Positions 1 to 8,434 of a stretch of DNA of 32,867 nt are shown here, piece after piece. Position numbers and translations under genes: made by a program. The DNA lies in the NCBI GenBank assembly GCA_019694255.1, contig JAIBCI010000074.1, positions 1-32,867 of the forward strand. The letters are read 5' to 3'. The notes under the pieces were generated by a model. It made no database searches and was not told the origin of the DNA. It saw only the letters and a program-made list of their open reading frames with translations. Within the stretch, counting starts at the first letter, position 1; every line of letters starts with the position of its first letter. This DNA is from Saprospiraceae bacterium (GTDB lineage Bacteria; Bacteroidota; Bacteroidia; Chitinophagales; Saprospiraceae).

Positions 1-2
1 GC

Positions 3-107
3 TACAGATATAATAGGCATTTAATGAATGGTGATATTTTCGACAACTTAATGATTCGAATGGTAAAGCATAAACCTGCTTATTATAAAATGCTTAGAGT
101 AAGTTAA
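3..107 (+). pseudogene. C-terminal tail of a probable ISXO2/IS1595-like transposase (cut by window edge)
   Basis: Frame 3 is open from the left edge to a TAA at 105-107, giving 34 residues that begin YRYNRH and continue with IFDNLMIRMV and end in YKMLRVS. This looks like the end of the ISXO2-like (IS1595 family) transposase domain, where a Y/F-x-Y/F-N-R motif is followed by a short F-L-R-Y/K-L helix. It is recognised by eye from a short fragment, so the assignment is tentative. The stop lies only 22 bases from the hscB stop codon, so if this is an insertion sequence its terminal repeat must lie in 108-129 or inside hscB. Whether the upstream part is intact cannot be seen. It may instead be the end of an unrelated gene. 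Confidence 0.42.
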
Positions 108-129
108 ATGCCTAATTCAGTAAATAATA

Positions 130-645
130 TTACATTTCTTCACTTCCGCGAAGTGTCATCGTCAGTCTCCTCAGATATCGTTGTTGAATATACCAGTCAG
201 CCAACTGCTCAAGTGTTAATGCATCGCCTTCTCCAAGATCATAACGGTGAACGGCCTTCAAAGCCTTCTCGTCAGATTCTTGCTTCATTCTTTGAAGTCT
301 TTTCTCAAGATCTGTTTTTTTCCCCTGATCTGAAGTAAATTCCGAAATTTCCTCCCCGATTTCCATCATCTCAAATAAAAAGTCAGAAGCGGGCTGTTTT
401 TCCAGTAATGCTGTAACTCCTTCCAGTTCCAGTATATGTCGAAGCCTCAAGATGGGATCAGACAATGTCTTGTAAGCGTTGTTATGGTGAGATATTCTTC
501 GGTGATCATTTTCTTCAGAATAACTTGTGGATAAATCAGGATGTAATGTCCGACTTAGCGCATAAAATTTTTTTCGAAGTTCTGCCTGATCAATGGCGTA
601 CTTTCTAGGAATACCAAAATACAAGAAGTAATCCTCCGATGACAT
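130..645 (-). CDS. hscB: HscB-like J-domain co-chaperone for Fe-S cluster assembly
   Basis: This 171-residue protein has an N-terminal J domain (about residues 1-75) with the Hsp70-stimulating HPD motif at 35-37, followed by a C-terminal helical region (about 90-165) rich in E/K/R, as in HscB. In that family the J domain stimulates the ATPase of the Hsp70 HscA or DnaK, and the C-terminal three-helix part binds the scaffold IscU, so the protein acts in the cytoplasm in Fe-S cluster transfer. The length matches HscB (about 170-175). The ATG overlaps the rseP stop by one base (TAATG), so the two are probably co-transcribed and translationally coupled. No HscA or IscU gene is in view. A generic DnaJ-like protein is the alternative, but the short length and C-terminal helices favour HscB. 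Confidence 0.85.
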   Translation of the reverse strand: MSSEDYFLYFGIPRKYAIDQAELRKKFYALSRTLHPDLSTSYSEENDHRRISHHNNAYKTLSDPILRLRHILELEGVTALLEKQPASDFLFEMMEIGEEISEFTSDQGKKTDLEKRLQRMKQESDEKALKAVHRYDLGEGDALTLEQLADWYIQQRYLRRLTMTLRGSEEM

Positions 646-1973
646 TATTTACCAAAATGTCTCAATACATCGAGTCCGTTGGCATAAAGCAACAGACCAA
701 GTAAGAGGATAAATCCGATCATCGTCGCTTTTTCGATAAACTTGTCACTAACTTTTCTACCAGTGACAACCTCAATCAGCAGGAATAAAACGTATCCACC
801 ATCCAACGCAGGTATCGGAAGTAGATTCATAAAGCCAAGAATAATTGAAATGATAGCAGTAGTATGCCAGAAAGACGGCCAGTCCCAGGTCTTGTCAAAC
901 ATTCCGGCGATGCTTGCGAATCCACCCAATGAATCCTTTGCCTTGATCTTGCCGGCAAACATATGTCCGAATGCCTTGAGCTGATCCGATAGTAGATCAA
1001 TACCCTTGGTGACGCCCTTCGGTAAGGATTCAAGAAAGGTGAAGCTTTCTTTGCTGATTATCAGCTGATCAGCCGGGGTCTCAAAATAAACTCCCATCTT
1101 TTTATCTTGCGTAGACAAGGCTAGATTGATCGTATCGGAGCCTCGTAGTAAGCTTAAGTTAAAATTTTGTTCTTCTGATTTACTTAAGTAATTTTTTACA
1201 TCAGAGACATAAATAACTTCTGATTGATTGATGCCGATAATCCGGTCACCTGCCATCACACCGGATTTTTTAGCAGGTGAATCGTCAGTGACCTCTTTAA
1301 TCCTGGCAATGGTTCGTGGTCCCCACAATAAGTAATCTTTACTGTCGTATTTTGTAAAAAAGGCGATTTGCTCATCGGTCAGGGCAAGATCCAAGGGTTG
1401 TCCATCCCGGAGCAGATTGACAATGTGCTTGTCTTCAAAAACCAGTTTTCGAATAACAGATCTGCGATCAAATCGATCCAGCTTTTCTCCCTGTACTCCG
1501 ACAATCAGGTCGCCGTCCTGGAATCCCATGGTTCTCGATACACTGTCGGTGGTTATACCATACTTCAGATCTTCAGTCTTGATATAATCAATCCCTTTAC
1601 TCCAGAGCAGCATTGCGAAAATGAAAAATCCCAGAATAAAGTTAATGGTCACGCCGCCAATCATAATAATTAGCCGTTGCCAGGCTGGTTTGGAGCGAAA
1701 TTCCCAGGGTTGAGGTTCATTTTGAAGCTGAGCTGTATCAAAACTTTCATCGACCATGCCTGCAATTTTGACATAACCTCCTAAGGGAAGCCAACCAATA
1801 CCATATTCTGTCTCTCCGATCTGTTTTTTAAACAAACTGAAATAGGGGTTAAAAAACAGGTAGAATTTCTCGACACGGGTCTTAAACCACTTCGCCGGAA
1901 AGAAATGGCCACACTCGTGCAATATGACCAGTATGCTGAGACTCAGTAATAGCTGCGCAATGGTTATCCACAT
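645..1973 (-). CDS. rseP: RseP-family site-2 protease (M50), intramembrane zinc metalloprotease
   Basis: The 442-residue protein has the M50 zinc-binding motif HECGH at 19-23 in the first membrane segment and the second active-site motif NLLPIPALDGG at 383-393, whose Asp391 is the third metal ligand. Between them lie a membrane segment (about 103-125) and a periplasmic region consistent with two PDZ domains (about 130-200 and 215-295), the arrangement of RseP. A last membrane helix is near 420-435. RseP cleaves anti-sigma factors and remnant signal peptides within the inner membrane. The motif has Cys at the position that is usually Phe or Leu (HEFGH/HELGH). The gene is first of a pair with hscB, overlapping by one base. 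The ATG start gives a normal N-terminal helix. Confidence 0.95.
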   Translation of the reverse strand: MWITIAQLLLSLSILVILHECGHFFPAKWFKTRVEKFYLFFNPYFSLFKKQIGETEYGIGWLPLGGYVKIAGMVDESFDTAQLQNEPQPWEFRSKPAWQRLIIMIGGVTINFILGFFIFAMLLWSKGIDYIKTEDLKYGITTDSVSRTMGFQDGDLIVGVQGEKLDRFDRRSVIRKLVFEDKHIVNLLRDGQPLDLALTDEQIAFFTKYDSKDYLLWGPRTIARIKEVTDDSPAKKSGVMAGDRIIGINQSEVIYVSDVKNYLSKSEEQNFNLSLLRGSDTINLALSTQDKKMGVYFETPADQLIISKESFTFLESLPKGVTKGIDLLSDQLKAFGHMFAGKIKAKDSLGGFASIAGMFDKTWDWPSFWHTTAIISIILGFMNLLPIPALDGGYVLFLLIEVVTGRKVSDKFIEKATMIGFILLLGLLLYANGLDVLRHFGK

Positions 1974-2113
1974 GATTGAGCAAATTTTATTTGTTGACCC
2001 TTAAACGCAGAGATCTGCTCTTTGGTTTCTGAAAAGCATAAATTCAGAGCTTATTTTCCAGGTAAAGGGATCAAATTGAATTCAATATACGAAGCACTTC
2101 GTAATATTGCCCG

Positions 2114-4378
2114 ATGAACTTGAGATATTGCTATTTAATGTTCTTGGTAATATGCTCAGCGATGCTTTGGGCCCAGGAAACCCTTCCCACGATCAAAATA
2201 CACCGGATCAACGGAAGCATCAGGCTAGATGGAATCCTGGATGACAGTGAATGGGCTCATGCGGAGATGGTCTCCAACTTCAGAATGTGTTATCCCACAG
2301 ATACAGCCTGCAGTATTTGGCAGAGCGAAGTCAGTATGGTCTTTGATCAGGAAAAAATCTACATCGGCATCAGATGTTTTGAAAGACGTGAAGACTATGT
2401 GTCCAACAGTATGAAAAGAGATTACGAAGATGACGAAACGGATCATATCGATATTGTCTTTGATCCTTTCCGCGACGGTCTCAATGGCTTTGTATTTAGC
2501 GTCAGCCCATACAACGTCCAGCGTGAAGGAACGATCAATGAGGGAAGTAACCTCAGCCTCGTGTGGGATAATCGCTGGAGTTCCCGCGTCAAGAGTTATG
2601 AGGACCATTGGGATGCAGAGATTGCGATCCCATTTAAATCCCTACGGTACAAACCTTCCGTTACGGCACAGAATGTCTGGAAAGTCAATTTTGTGAGAAC
2701 CAAAATTAGGGCTTTTGAAAAGAATAGCTGGTCACCTGTACCATCGATCTATGAACCACTGAGTTTGGCCTTTGCAGGCGAACTGATCTGGATTGACCCA
2801 CCACCAGCACTCGCGAGCAATATCTCAATTATTCCTTATGTCACCGGAACCTTTATTGCGGATCATATCCGGACAGAAGACGCAATGTTGCAGAGGGTCG
2901 AAAAAAGCCTCAAACCCAATGCTGGTGTGGATGCTAAAATAGCCATAACGCCGGGACTTAATCTGGACCTGACACTTAATCCAGACTTTAGCCAGGTCGA
3001 AGCCGATCAGCAGCTTGCCAATGTCAGTCGCTTTGAATTATTCTATCCGGAGACCCGTCAGTTTTTTATTGAGAATCAGGACTTGTTCGGCCGTTTTGGG
3101 TTTCCCATTTCCAGGCCTTTTTTCAGCCGCAGGCTTGGAATCGCCTATGATCCAGTTCATGAGCGCAGTGCGCGTATTCCCATTTTTGCTGGAGCGCGTC
3201 TGAGTGGAAAACTAACCAATAACCTGAGGATTGGTGCCATGAATATGCAAATCAGTGAAAAATCATGGGACAGTACAAACGTTCTTCCAGCATCCAATAT
3301 TAGCGTTGTTTGTCTGCAACATAAGATTTTCAGCAGGTCCGCCATTTCAGCAATATTTGTTGATAAGGAAAATTTTTCAAGCAGCAAGGTTCCAACACTT
3401 CCAATTGGTTCGGCCGCCTATAACCGGATTGCAGGTCTCGAGTACAATCTTTTTTCAAAAGACAACAAATGGGAAGGAGAAGCATACTATCACCGGTCAT
3501 TTTCTCCCCTGCACAAAGCGCAAGGTTCGTCTTTGGCAGGATTTATTAATTATGATGTTCGAAGGTATTCAGTGAGGGCGGGTCTTTTCAGTGTAGATTC
3601 ATTCTATACAGCGGAATCCGGATTTGTTCCAAGGACAGGTTACATTGGGCTTGTCTCCGGAGCGGATTATCATTACTGGTTAACGCACTCCAAAAAAATT
3701 CGCCAGCTTAAAATCGGGGTAGCTTTAGAACATGCGCTCAATCAGTCGTGGCAACTTCTAGATTATCTTATTACGCCGAATGTTGAAATTGAATTCAATG
3801 AGCAAAGTCATTTTAATATCGGTGTATACAATGAGTCCACGTATCTGTATGAGTCATTCGATCCGACCGGTGGACTGATTAATAATGGTGAATCAGAGCT
3901 TCCGGTAGGTCGTTATACGACACATGGTCTGCATGCCGAAGCTGCTACCGGAAGCATTCATGACCTGCAGGGATCCCTGGAAGTGAATTACGGTGGTTAC
4001 TATCGTGGCAGGCAATTTAATGTAGATGGTAATATTTCATACAGAATCAAGCCAATTGGATCGGTATCGATCAATTACAATTTTTATCACATTACTCAGG
4101 ATCATCCGTATCCCTCTGCTGATTTCTTCCTGATAGGTCCAAGGTTAGACTTGGCGTTTCGCCGTGATCTTTTTCTGACTGCATTTCTTCAATACAATAC
4201 GCAAATCAATAATTTCAATATTAATACAAGGATACAATGGCGGTTTGCACCGGTCAGTGATTTGTATCTAGTGTATACGAACAATTCCTATGCGCAATCA
4301 CTATTGCCGGGTACCAGATTTCTGACACAAAAAGACCAGGCGCTGGTTCTAAAAGCTGTCTATTGGCTAAATCTATGA
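2114..4378 (+). CDS. DUF5916 outer-membrane protein with N-terminal CBM9-like domain
   Basis: The 754-residue product starts with a Sec signal peptide (about 1-21, ending at WAQ). Residues about 28-205 form a CBM9-like domain: the opening motif RLDGILDDSEW, then D-rich strands around DDETDHIDIVFDPF. The rest resembles DUF5916, including the FIENQDLFGRFGFPISRPFFSRR stretch near 318-340 in shorter pieces (FIENQDLF, PFFSRRLG), and then many alternating beta strands ending in YWLNL, as expected of an outer-membrane barrel. The family is widespread in Bacteroidota and Gemmatimonadota and its substrate is unknown; the CBM9-like part suggests a glycan ligand, which is inference. The ATG at 2114 gives the best signal peptide; a second ATG at 2138 would shorten it. 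sua5 follows after 25 bases on the same strand. The gene is divergent from rseP. Confidence 0.85.
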   Translation: MNLRYCYLMFLVICSAMLWAQETLPTIKIHRINGSIRLDGILDDSEWAHAEMVSNFRMCYPTDTACSIWQSEVSMVFDQEKIYIGIRCFERREDYVSNSMKRDYEDDETDHIDIVFDPFRDGLNGFVFSVSPYNVQREGTINEGSNLSLVWDNRWSSRVKSYEDHWDAEIAIPFKSLRYKPSVTAQNVWKVNFVRTKIRAFEKNSWSPVPSIYEPLSLAFAGELIWIDPPPALASNISIIPYVTGTFIADHIRTEDAMLQRVEKSLKPNAGVDAKIAITPGLNLDLTLNPDFSQVEADQQLANVSRFELFYPETRQFFIENQDLFGRFGFPISRPFFSRRLGIAYDPVHERSARIPIFAGARLSGKLTNNLRIGAMNMQISEKSWDSTNVLPASNISVVCLQHKIFSRSAISAIFVDKENFSSSKVPTLPIGSAAYNRIAGLEYNLFSKDNKWEGEAYYHRSFSPLHKAQGSSLAGFINYDVRRYSVRAGLFSVDSFYTAESGFVPRTGYIGLVSGADYHYWLTHSKKIRQLKIGVALEHALNQSWQLLDYLITPNVEIEFNEQSHFNIGVYNESTYLYESFDPTGGLINNGESELPVGRYTTHGLHAEAATGSIHDLQGSLEVNYGGYYRGRQFNVDGNISYRIKPIGSVSINYNFYHITQDHPYPSADFFLIGPRLDLAFRRDLFLTAFLQYNTQINNFNINTRIQWRFAPVSDLYLVYTNNSYAQSLLPGTRFLTQKDQALVLKAVYWLNL

Positions 4379-4398
4379 TTTCAATACTGTCTGAACAG

Positions 4399-4406
4399 TA
4401 ACTTTG
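4399..4406 (+). promoter_or_regulatory. Possible -7 promoter box (TAACTTTG) before or at the sua5 start
   Basis: TAACTTTG matches the Bacteroidota -7 consensus TAnnTTTG exactly, but no TTG is found 17-23 bases upstream. The box contains the TTG codon at 4404 that would be the first start of sua5. If the box is used, transcription would begin near 4412-4414 and translation would have to start further in. Only six bases are fixed, so chance occurrence is plausible. Confidence 0.3.
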
Positions 4407-5396
4407 CAATTCAAATTATTTCCTTTGGAAACACTTTGCGGAAAAGACGTCACATATGCAGCAGGATTGCTTCAAAAGGAACAGGTCGTTGCAATACCGA
4501 CAGAGACAGTTTACGGACTTGCCGGCAATGCAATGAATGAAGATGTCGTTCGCAATATTTTCAAAATCAAAAAAAGACCATTCAACAATCCGCTGATCAT
4601 TCATGTGGCGAACAAGGAACAGGCTCGCTCACTGGTTGAAGATTGGCCTTCCTGGGCAAATGATCTTACAGCATCCTTTTGGCCCGGTCCGTTGACTGTG
4701 CTATTACCAAAAGTAACAAAGGTATCCGGATTGCTGACCGCTGGTTCTGATCGTGTGGCTATCCGCATTCCTTCACACCACATGTGCCTTGAACTATTGA
4801 ATGCGTTGGATTTTCCACTGGCTGCTCCCAGCGCAAATCCATTCATGTACATTAGCCCCACGAAAGCGCAACATGTCTATCACCAACTCCATGGTACCAT
4901 TCCATATATTCTCGATGGTGGATCATGTCAGTCAGGGCTCGAGTCAACGATTATTGGCGAAGAAAATGGACGACTTGTTCTGTACCGACTTGGCGTAATA
5001 GATTTAAAACGAATTGAGCAAAAGGTCGGGCATGTTGAAATTAAAAACACGATCGGTCATTCAAGTCTACCCGCATCGGCTCCGGGTATGTTGGACAAGC
5101 ATTATTCTCCGGGCACTCCAATGAAACTCACTTCAAATTTTTTGGAAGAATTAAGTACGAAACCTGAGAAAAAAATTGGATTTCTGTGTTGGAAGAAAAA
5201 TGAAATTTTATCTGATTTTGGGCCGTGTGTTATCTTATCCGGTGGTGAAGATCTCATGGAAGCCGCACGCAACCTTTACGCTGGTTTGTATGAATTGGAT
5301 CAAATGGGACTGGACCTGATTTTAGCAGAACGGGTCCCGGATCAAGGGGCTGGCATTGCCATTAATGACCGATTGCAGAGAGCCGCCGCACGATAA
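4404..5396 (+). CDS. sua5: L-threonylcarbamoyladenylate synthase, Sua5 type (tRNA t6A)
   Basis: This 330-residue enzyme makes threonylcarbamoyl-AMP from threonine, bicarbonate and ATP for the t6A37 modification of ANN-decoding tRNAs, in the cytoplasm. The YrdC/TsaC fold covers about residues 15-205, with the conserved IPTETVYGLAGNA (31-43), KKRPFNNPL (56-64), PGPLT (94-98), and APSAN (141-145) motifs. Residues about 225-330, opening with the linker SAPGMLDKHYSPGTP, are the Sua5 C-terminal domain, so this is the long form rather than the short TsaC. The start is uncertain: TTG at 4404 is the first possible codon, TTG at 4425 is next, and there is no nearby ATG before the conserved core. It sits 25 bases after the DUF5916 gene and could be read from that transcript. 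Confidence 0.93.
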   Translation: MQFKLFPLETLCGKDVTYAAGLLQKEQVVAIPTETVYGLAGNAMNEDVVRNIFKIKKRPFNNPLIIHVANKEQARSLVEDWPSWANDLTASFWPGPLTVLLPKVTKVSGLLTAGSDRVAIRIPSHHMCLELLNALDFPLAAPSANPFMYISPTKAQHVYHQLHGTIPYILDGGSCQSGLESTIIGEENGRLVLYRLGVIDLKRIEQKVGHVEIKNTIGHSSLPASAPGMLDKHYSPGTPMKLTSNFLEELSTKPEKKIGFLCWKKNEILSDFGPCVILSGGEDLMEAARNLYAGLYELDQMGLDLILAERVPDQGAGIAINDRLQRAAAR

Positions 5397-5500
5397 TTTT
5401 TTGAATATTCTATGCCATTGAACGATCAATAGAATACAGGTCATTCATACATCCTTGTATCGGGATTGGCTTACATAATAATTGACGCAGAGAGTAGCAT

Positions 5501-5528
5501 AAAAAAATCTCCGGCCTTTGCCGGAGAT
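5501..5528 (-). terminator. Strong rho-independent terminator (minus strand)
   Basis: A perfect 9-bp GC-rich stem (5507-5515 with 5520-5528, core CTCCGGC/GCCGGAG) encloses a 4-base loop. On the minus strand it is followed by seven consecutive T, so it should end transcripts coming from the T9SS gene at 6082-8268. On the plus strand, 104 bases after the sua5 stop, the same stem lacks a T tract but could still act on the sua5 message. Confidence 0.8.
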
Positions 5529-5869
5529 CTGAATTCTTTGAATTCAAGGATTAACCACATAATCAAAACAAAATACTTTAGCTGATTTCAATTAGGAAGG
5601 ATACGCTTTGTTTTTGTAAATTGCCTTCTATCATGCGGATTTACCGGAGAGTTATGTTAACCTTACCCTTTCCGGAAAAAATCTTAGGTTTCCTGGAATC
5701 TTGATTTAGCAGAGTATGTCTATCTCTTGCCCGATTTTCTGGAGTAACATGATTTTCATTTTGGAGTAGTCTGATTTATATTGAAACACAAGGTATATTT
5801 GTTTTATTCAAAATATACACTGGCTGCTTTTTAAGTTAAGCTTAAACCTCATGTAAAAAAACTGGCTAC
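5529..5869. other. AT-rich stretch with no supported gene
   Basis: No convincing coding region is seen on either strand. It contains short palindromes (for example TTAAGCTTAA at 5836-5845, and GAATTC twice near 5531-5545), a TATATTTG box at 5794-5801 without a well-spaced TTG, and a 45-codon stop-to-stop stretch on the minus strand (5641-5775) with no start codon. It would form part of a long 3' untranslated region of the minus-strand T9SS gene, since the first good terminator is at 5501-5528. Confidence 0.5.
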
Positions 5870-6082
5870 TCATCCTGAAGACGCTAGTTTGGATATGTCA
5901 ACTTGAAAATGCGCCTTCGTAAGAAACTGCGGGGAGGCAGTATGGTTAACATTTAACCACTTCTTCACGGGACTTTCGCCAGCAGAGGAATGAGTATCTT
6001 GTGCCTGGGGAATAGCAGTTGTAGTATCGCACGCAGGATAGTACATTCCTGTAAATTCTCTTTTTCTGATGAAACTACTCAT
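5870..6082 (-). CDS. Small ORF overlapping the stop of the T9SS gene (doubtful)
   Basis: A 70-codon ORF whose ATG overlaps the stop of the upstream T9SS gene by one base (TGATG), the geometry of translational coupling. The predicted peptide has no signal peptide, membrane segment or motif I recognise, and has a mixed composition. A 7-bp perfect stem with 3-base loop (5943-5959, TGGTTAA/TTAACCA) lies inside it, which is more typical of non-coding sequence. It may be a chance open frame in the 3' untranslated region. I list it only because of the overlap and the lack of any competing gene. Confidence 0.2.
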   Translation of the reverse strand: MSSFIRKREFTGMYYPACDTTTAIPQAQDTHSSAGESPVKKWLNVNHTASPQFLTKAHFQVDISKLASSG

Positions 6083-8268
6083 CAGTTTTTATTCTTTATT
6101 ATGATTTTGCCCGATGCAATTCGCTTTTCCTTCGTGCAGATTGTATAGGCATACATTCCTTCCATTGCTGCTGCCAGCGCATCAGTACTGATCGATTTAC
6201 CACTAAATGGCCGAATCTCAATCAAAGCACCCTGCAGATCATACAGATAGAGCCAATAAGTGCCTTCTGAATTACACGCAAAGTAAACAGTACCAGAAGA
6301 CGGGTTGGGATATACCTTTACATCATCCTGCTCAGAATCCGGATCGGAGCTGATGGTGAAAATAAAACTGCCAATAGTATGTCTGACGACATCACTGTTA
6401 GAGATAATGCCGTTATCCATGAGCACTTGAGCGGAATTGTTAATCACTGTGTTCACGGTGATTTCTGTTTGCGGTTTAATGGAATAACTAAAGTATATCT
6501 TTGATGATATTGCATTCTCAGCGGAAGGTGGAAGATTAATCGGATCGAACACGAGTTCAAGTGTTCTCTGATCAACCAGACTCCAGTCTGTCAAAAACTC
6601 GCTCCGTGCGATTTGGAGTGTGCTGATATCCAAAGCACTCGGAATTACATTTCTCACGATAACACGGTGCGCTGCATTGTTGCCAGTATTCTGAATCAAA
6701 AAAGTATAATTGATTCTGTCGTCCTTATTAATATAGTGAAAATTTCCAGCTCCTTCCGGCAAAGCGGTAATCTGCAGTGGAGCATTTGAGTTGGTGTGCA
6801 GTTCTGAAGAATAACGAGACACAGAAGGCTGCTGATCACCCTGCGCAAAATTATTAATATATCCTTTACTCACGCTGCCGTTCGGTAGTGTGCCGCAACC
6901 TTCCAGGCCTGCGCTGGCATGCACTCCGTAAGGGTGATTGGAAATCGTATCCACGATGATGATTCTGGTTTTGCCATCAGCAGGGAAACGAATTATTTCG
7001 CTGGCACCTTTATCAAGTTTTATTTTTCCGCCAAAATTCGGCATAATGTCATCTTCTACGGTGTTGAAGACCAACGAAGTCTTCATATCAGCCGTTCCAG
7101 TATTTTTAATTTCAAATACATCCTCGTTGTTGATGCATAATGCAGTGACTTCTAGTTCAGCGCCGCTGTAAAGTGGTGACGGACTGCAGTAATCTGATGG
7201 AAAGATTCGGGCGATACCCTGTACAGTCCTGTTCTGCATTGACGTACTGCATGAACTTTTTAGCCTGATATTGATCTGACTTCCAGTCTGTGCATTGATT
7301 GATCCGATATCAAAACGAAGCAGCGAAGGCCCTGAAAGTGTATAAGGAACACTGGTCTGCTCAACCGTCAACGAAGGGTCGAGACTTAACAAAATATAGA
7401 CATTATCAGCCTGTTCGGTCCCGTAATTAAAATAGCGAAGACTGGTATTGACTGATTTGCACCATTCCAGAAGCCCGGAGTTGTATTCTACATGCAGGAG
7501 TGGGCACAGACTTTTGGGACTAACGGCAGGAGAGTAGTCAAACTGAAGATTCTGATCGTTCAGGATAACCGGTTGCTGTCCAAGACAGGACTGGGTCAGC
7601 AATGTAGCACCGGCGCTCACCGTATAGGATCCGAAAGGCAGATAACGACTGTAACTTCCGTCATCTTTGGTTATTGCCATGTAATCTCCGGTTCCGCTTT
7701 TAAATCGAATGATCTGCTGCGCGGCGGGTGGTTCATCCGGCGTACTAATACAATCCTGGTTTACATCCAGGCGAAGTTGACCTGTAATTACTCCGCCAAA
7801 AAGATGACTGCATACCCCTTCTGCAATAACGGGAATCAATGCACCAAGCGGTGTGAAAAATGCAGCTGGCCGTGCTGGAGCTCCGAAGTCAAAGCAGGTC
7901 TGAACATTTCTTCTAAGAACTACGAAACTGAATTCAGCCAGTACTGAATTATCCGGCAAACTCAATGGGAAAGCATTCGGGTTTGTCCAGCTAAAATTTA
8001 AAAATACGGAGTCCTTGACCTCATTCTGTACACTCAGATTGGGTTGAAGGTTGACATTTGAAAACTGAAGGTCAGTATGTGAATAATTAAAACTGACGGA
8101 GAATTTATCAACTCCGGTAAACTGTCGTGCCAGTAATTGAAGGCGCACCGTATCTCCACTGAGGGACGGAATCAGGTAAAGTCTGACAGTATCCTGTGAA
8201 TAAGCCTTATTCCAGAGTGTCACCAACAGACCAAGTCCAAGAATGATATTTTTAATAATTCGCCTCAT
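6082..8268 (-). CDS. Secreted T9SS-sorted protein with cohesin-like, SdrD-B-like and DUF7619-type regions
   Basis: The 728-residue protein has a Sec signal peptide (1-25, cut near YSQ). Residues about 27-150 resemble a cohesin-like beta sandwich (FSVSFNYS, VLAEFSFVV). About 158-222 is a carboxypeptidase-regulatory/SdrD-B-like repeat with the acidic D-x-N-x-D-C motif near 170 and PFGSYTVSA. About 500-640 matches the DUF7619/DUF11-like conserved region (YTFLIQNTGNNAAHRVIVRN, in which a bacterial Ig-like repeat is joined to many Saprospiria surface proteins). Residues 650-728, starting VKVYPNPSSG, are a T9SS type A sorting domain. It is therefore exported by Sec, then carried across the outer membrane by T9SS and probably anchored on the surface. 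The role is unknown; adhesion or matrix formation is inference. No well-formed promoter was found; the gene is divergent from the one at 8435. Confidence 0.85.
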   Translation of the reverse strand: MRRIIKNIILGLGLLVTLWNKAYSQDTVRLYLIPSLSGDTVRLQLLARQFTGVDKFSVSFNYSHTDLQFSNVNLQPNLSVQNEVKDSVFLNFSWTNPNAFPLSLPDNSVLAEFSFVVLRRNVQTCFDFGAPARPAAFFTPLGALIPVIAEGVCSHLFGGVITGQLRLDVNQDCISTPDEPPAAQQIIRFKSGTGDYMAITKDDGSYSRYLPFGSYTVSAGATLLTQSCLGQQPVILNDQNLQFDYSPAVSPKSLCPLLHVEYNSGLLEWCKSVNTSLRYFNYGTEQADNVYILLSLDPSLTVEQTSVPYTLSGPSLLRFDIGSINAQTGSQINIRLKSSCSTSMQNRTVQGIARIFPSDYCSPSPLYSGAELEVTALCINNEDVFEIKNTGTADMKTSLVFNTVEDDIMPNFGGKIKLDKGASEIIRFPADGKTRIIIVDTISNHPYGVHASAGLEGCGTLPNGSVSKGYINNFAQGDQQPSVSRYSSELHTNSNAPLQITALPEGAGNFHYINKDDRINYTFLIQNTGNNAAHRVIVRNVIPSALDISTLQIARSEFLTDWSLVDQRTLELVFDPINLPPSAENAISSKIYFSYSIKPQTEITVNTVINNSAQVLMDNGIISNSDVVRHTIGSFIFTISSDPDSEQDDVKVYPNPSSGTVYFACNSEGTYWLYLYDLQGALIEIRPFSGKSISTDALAAAMEGMYAYTICTKEKRIASGKIIIKNKN

Positions 8269-8338
8269 TTTTATTCGTCAAGCCCATTTGACAATACAAA
8301 AATTCTACAGAGTACCTACATTGCAAATTACAATTTTT

Positions 8339-8346
8339 TAAATTTG
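8339..8346 (+). promoter_or_regulatory. Possible -7 box (TAAATTTG) for the 8435 gene
   Basis: TAAATTTG fits TAnnTTTG. A TTG at 8321-8323 lies 15 bases upstream, slightly closer than the usual spacing. Transcription would start near 8353, leaving an AT-rich leader of about 80 bases before the GTG start. The region is very AT-rich, so chance matches are likely. Confidence 0.3.
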
Positions 8347-8434
8347 TACACAATATATTTAATATAATTAAATTAAATAACTGATATTGAGCGTTTTATA
8401 ATTAATAATGTACATCAAATAATTATTTTTTATT

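Noticed and set aside
108-338. Plus-strand open frame starting directly after the transposase tail stop
   Set aside because: It lies antisense over the end of hscB and has no recognisable features; hscB is well supported.
2102-2109. TAATATTG with a TTG at 2076-2078 before the DUF5916 gene
   Set aside because: One mismatch to TAnnTTTG, and the predicted start of transcription would fall on the ATG itself.
5641-5775. Minus-strand 45-codon open stretch ending in TAA
   Set aside because: No start codon, no recognisable motif; could be a gene relic but cannot be supported.
7492-7947. 151-codon plus-strand open frame inside the T9SS gene
   Set aside because: Antisense shadow of a well-supported gene with signal peptide and sorting domain.
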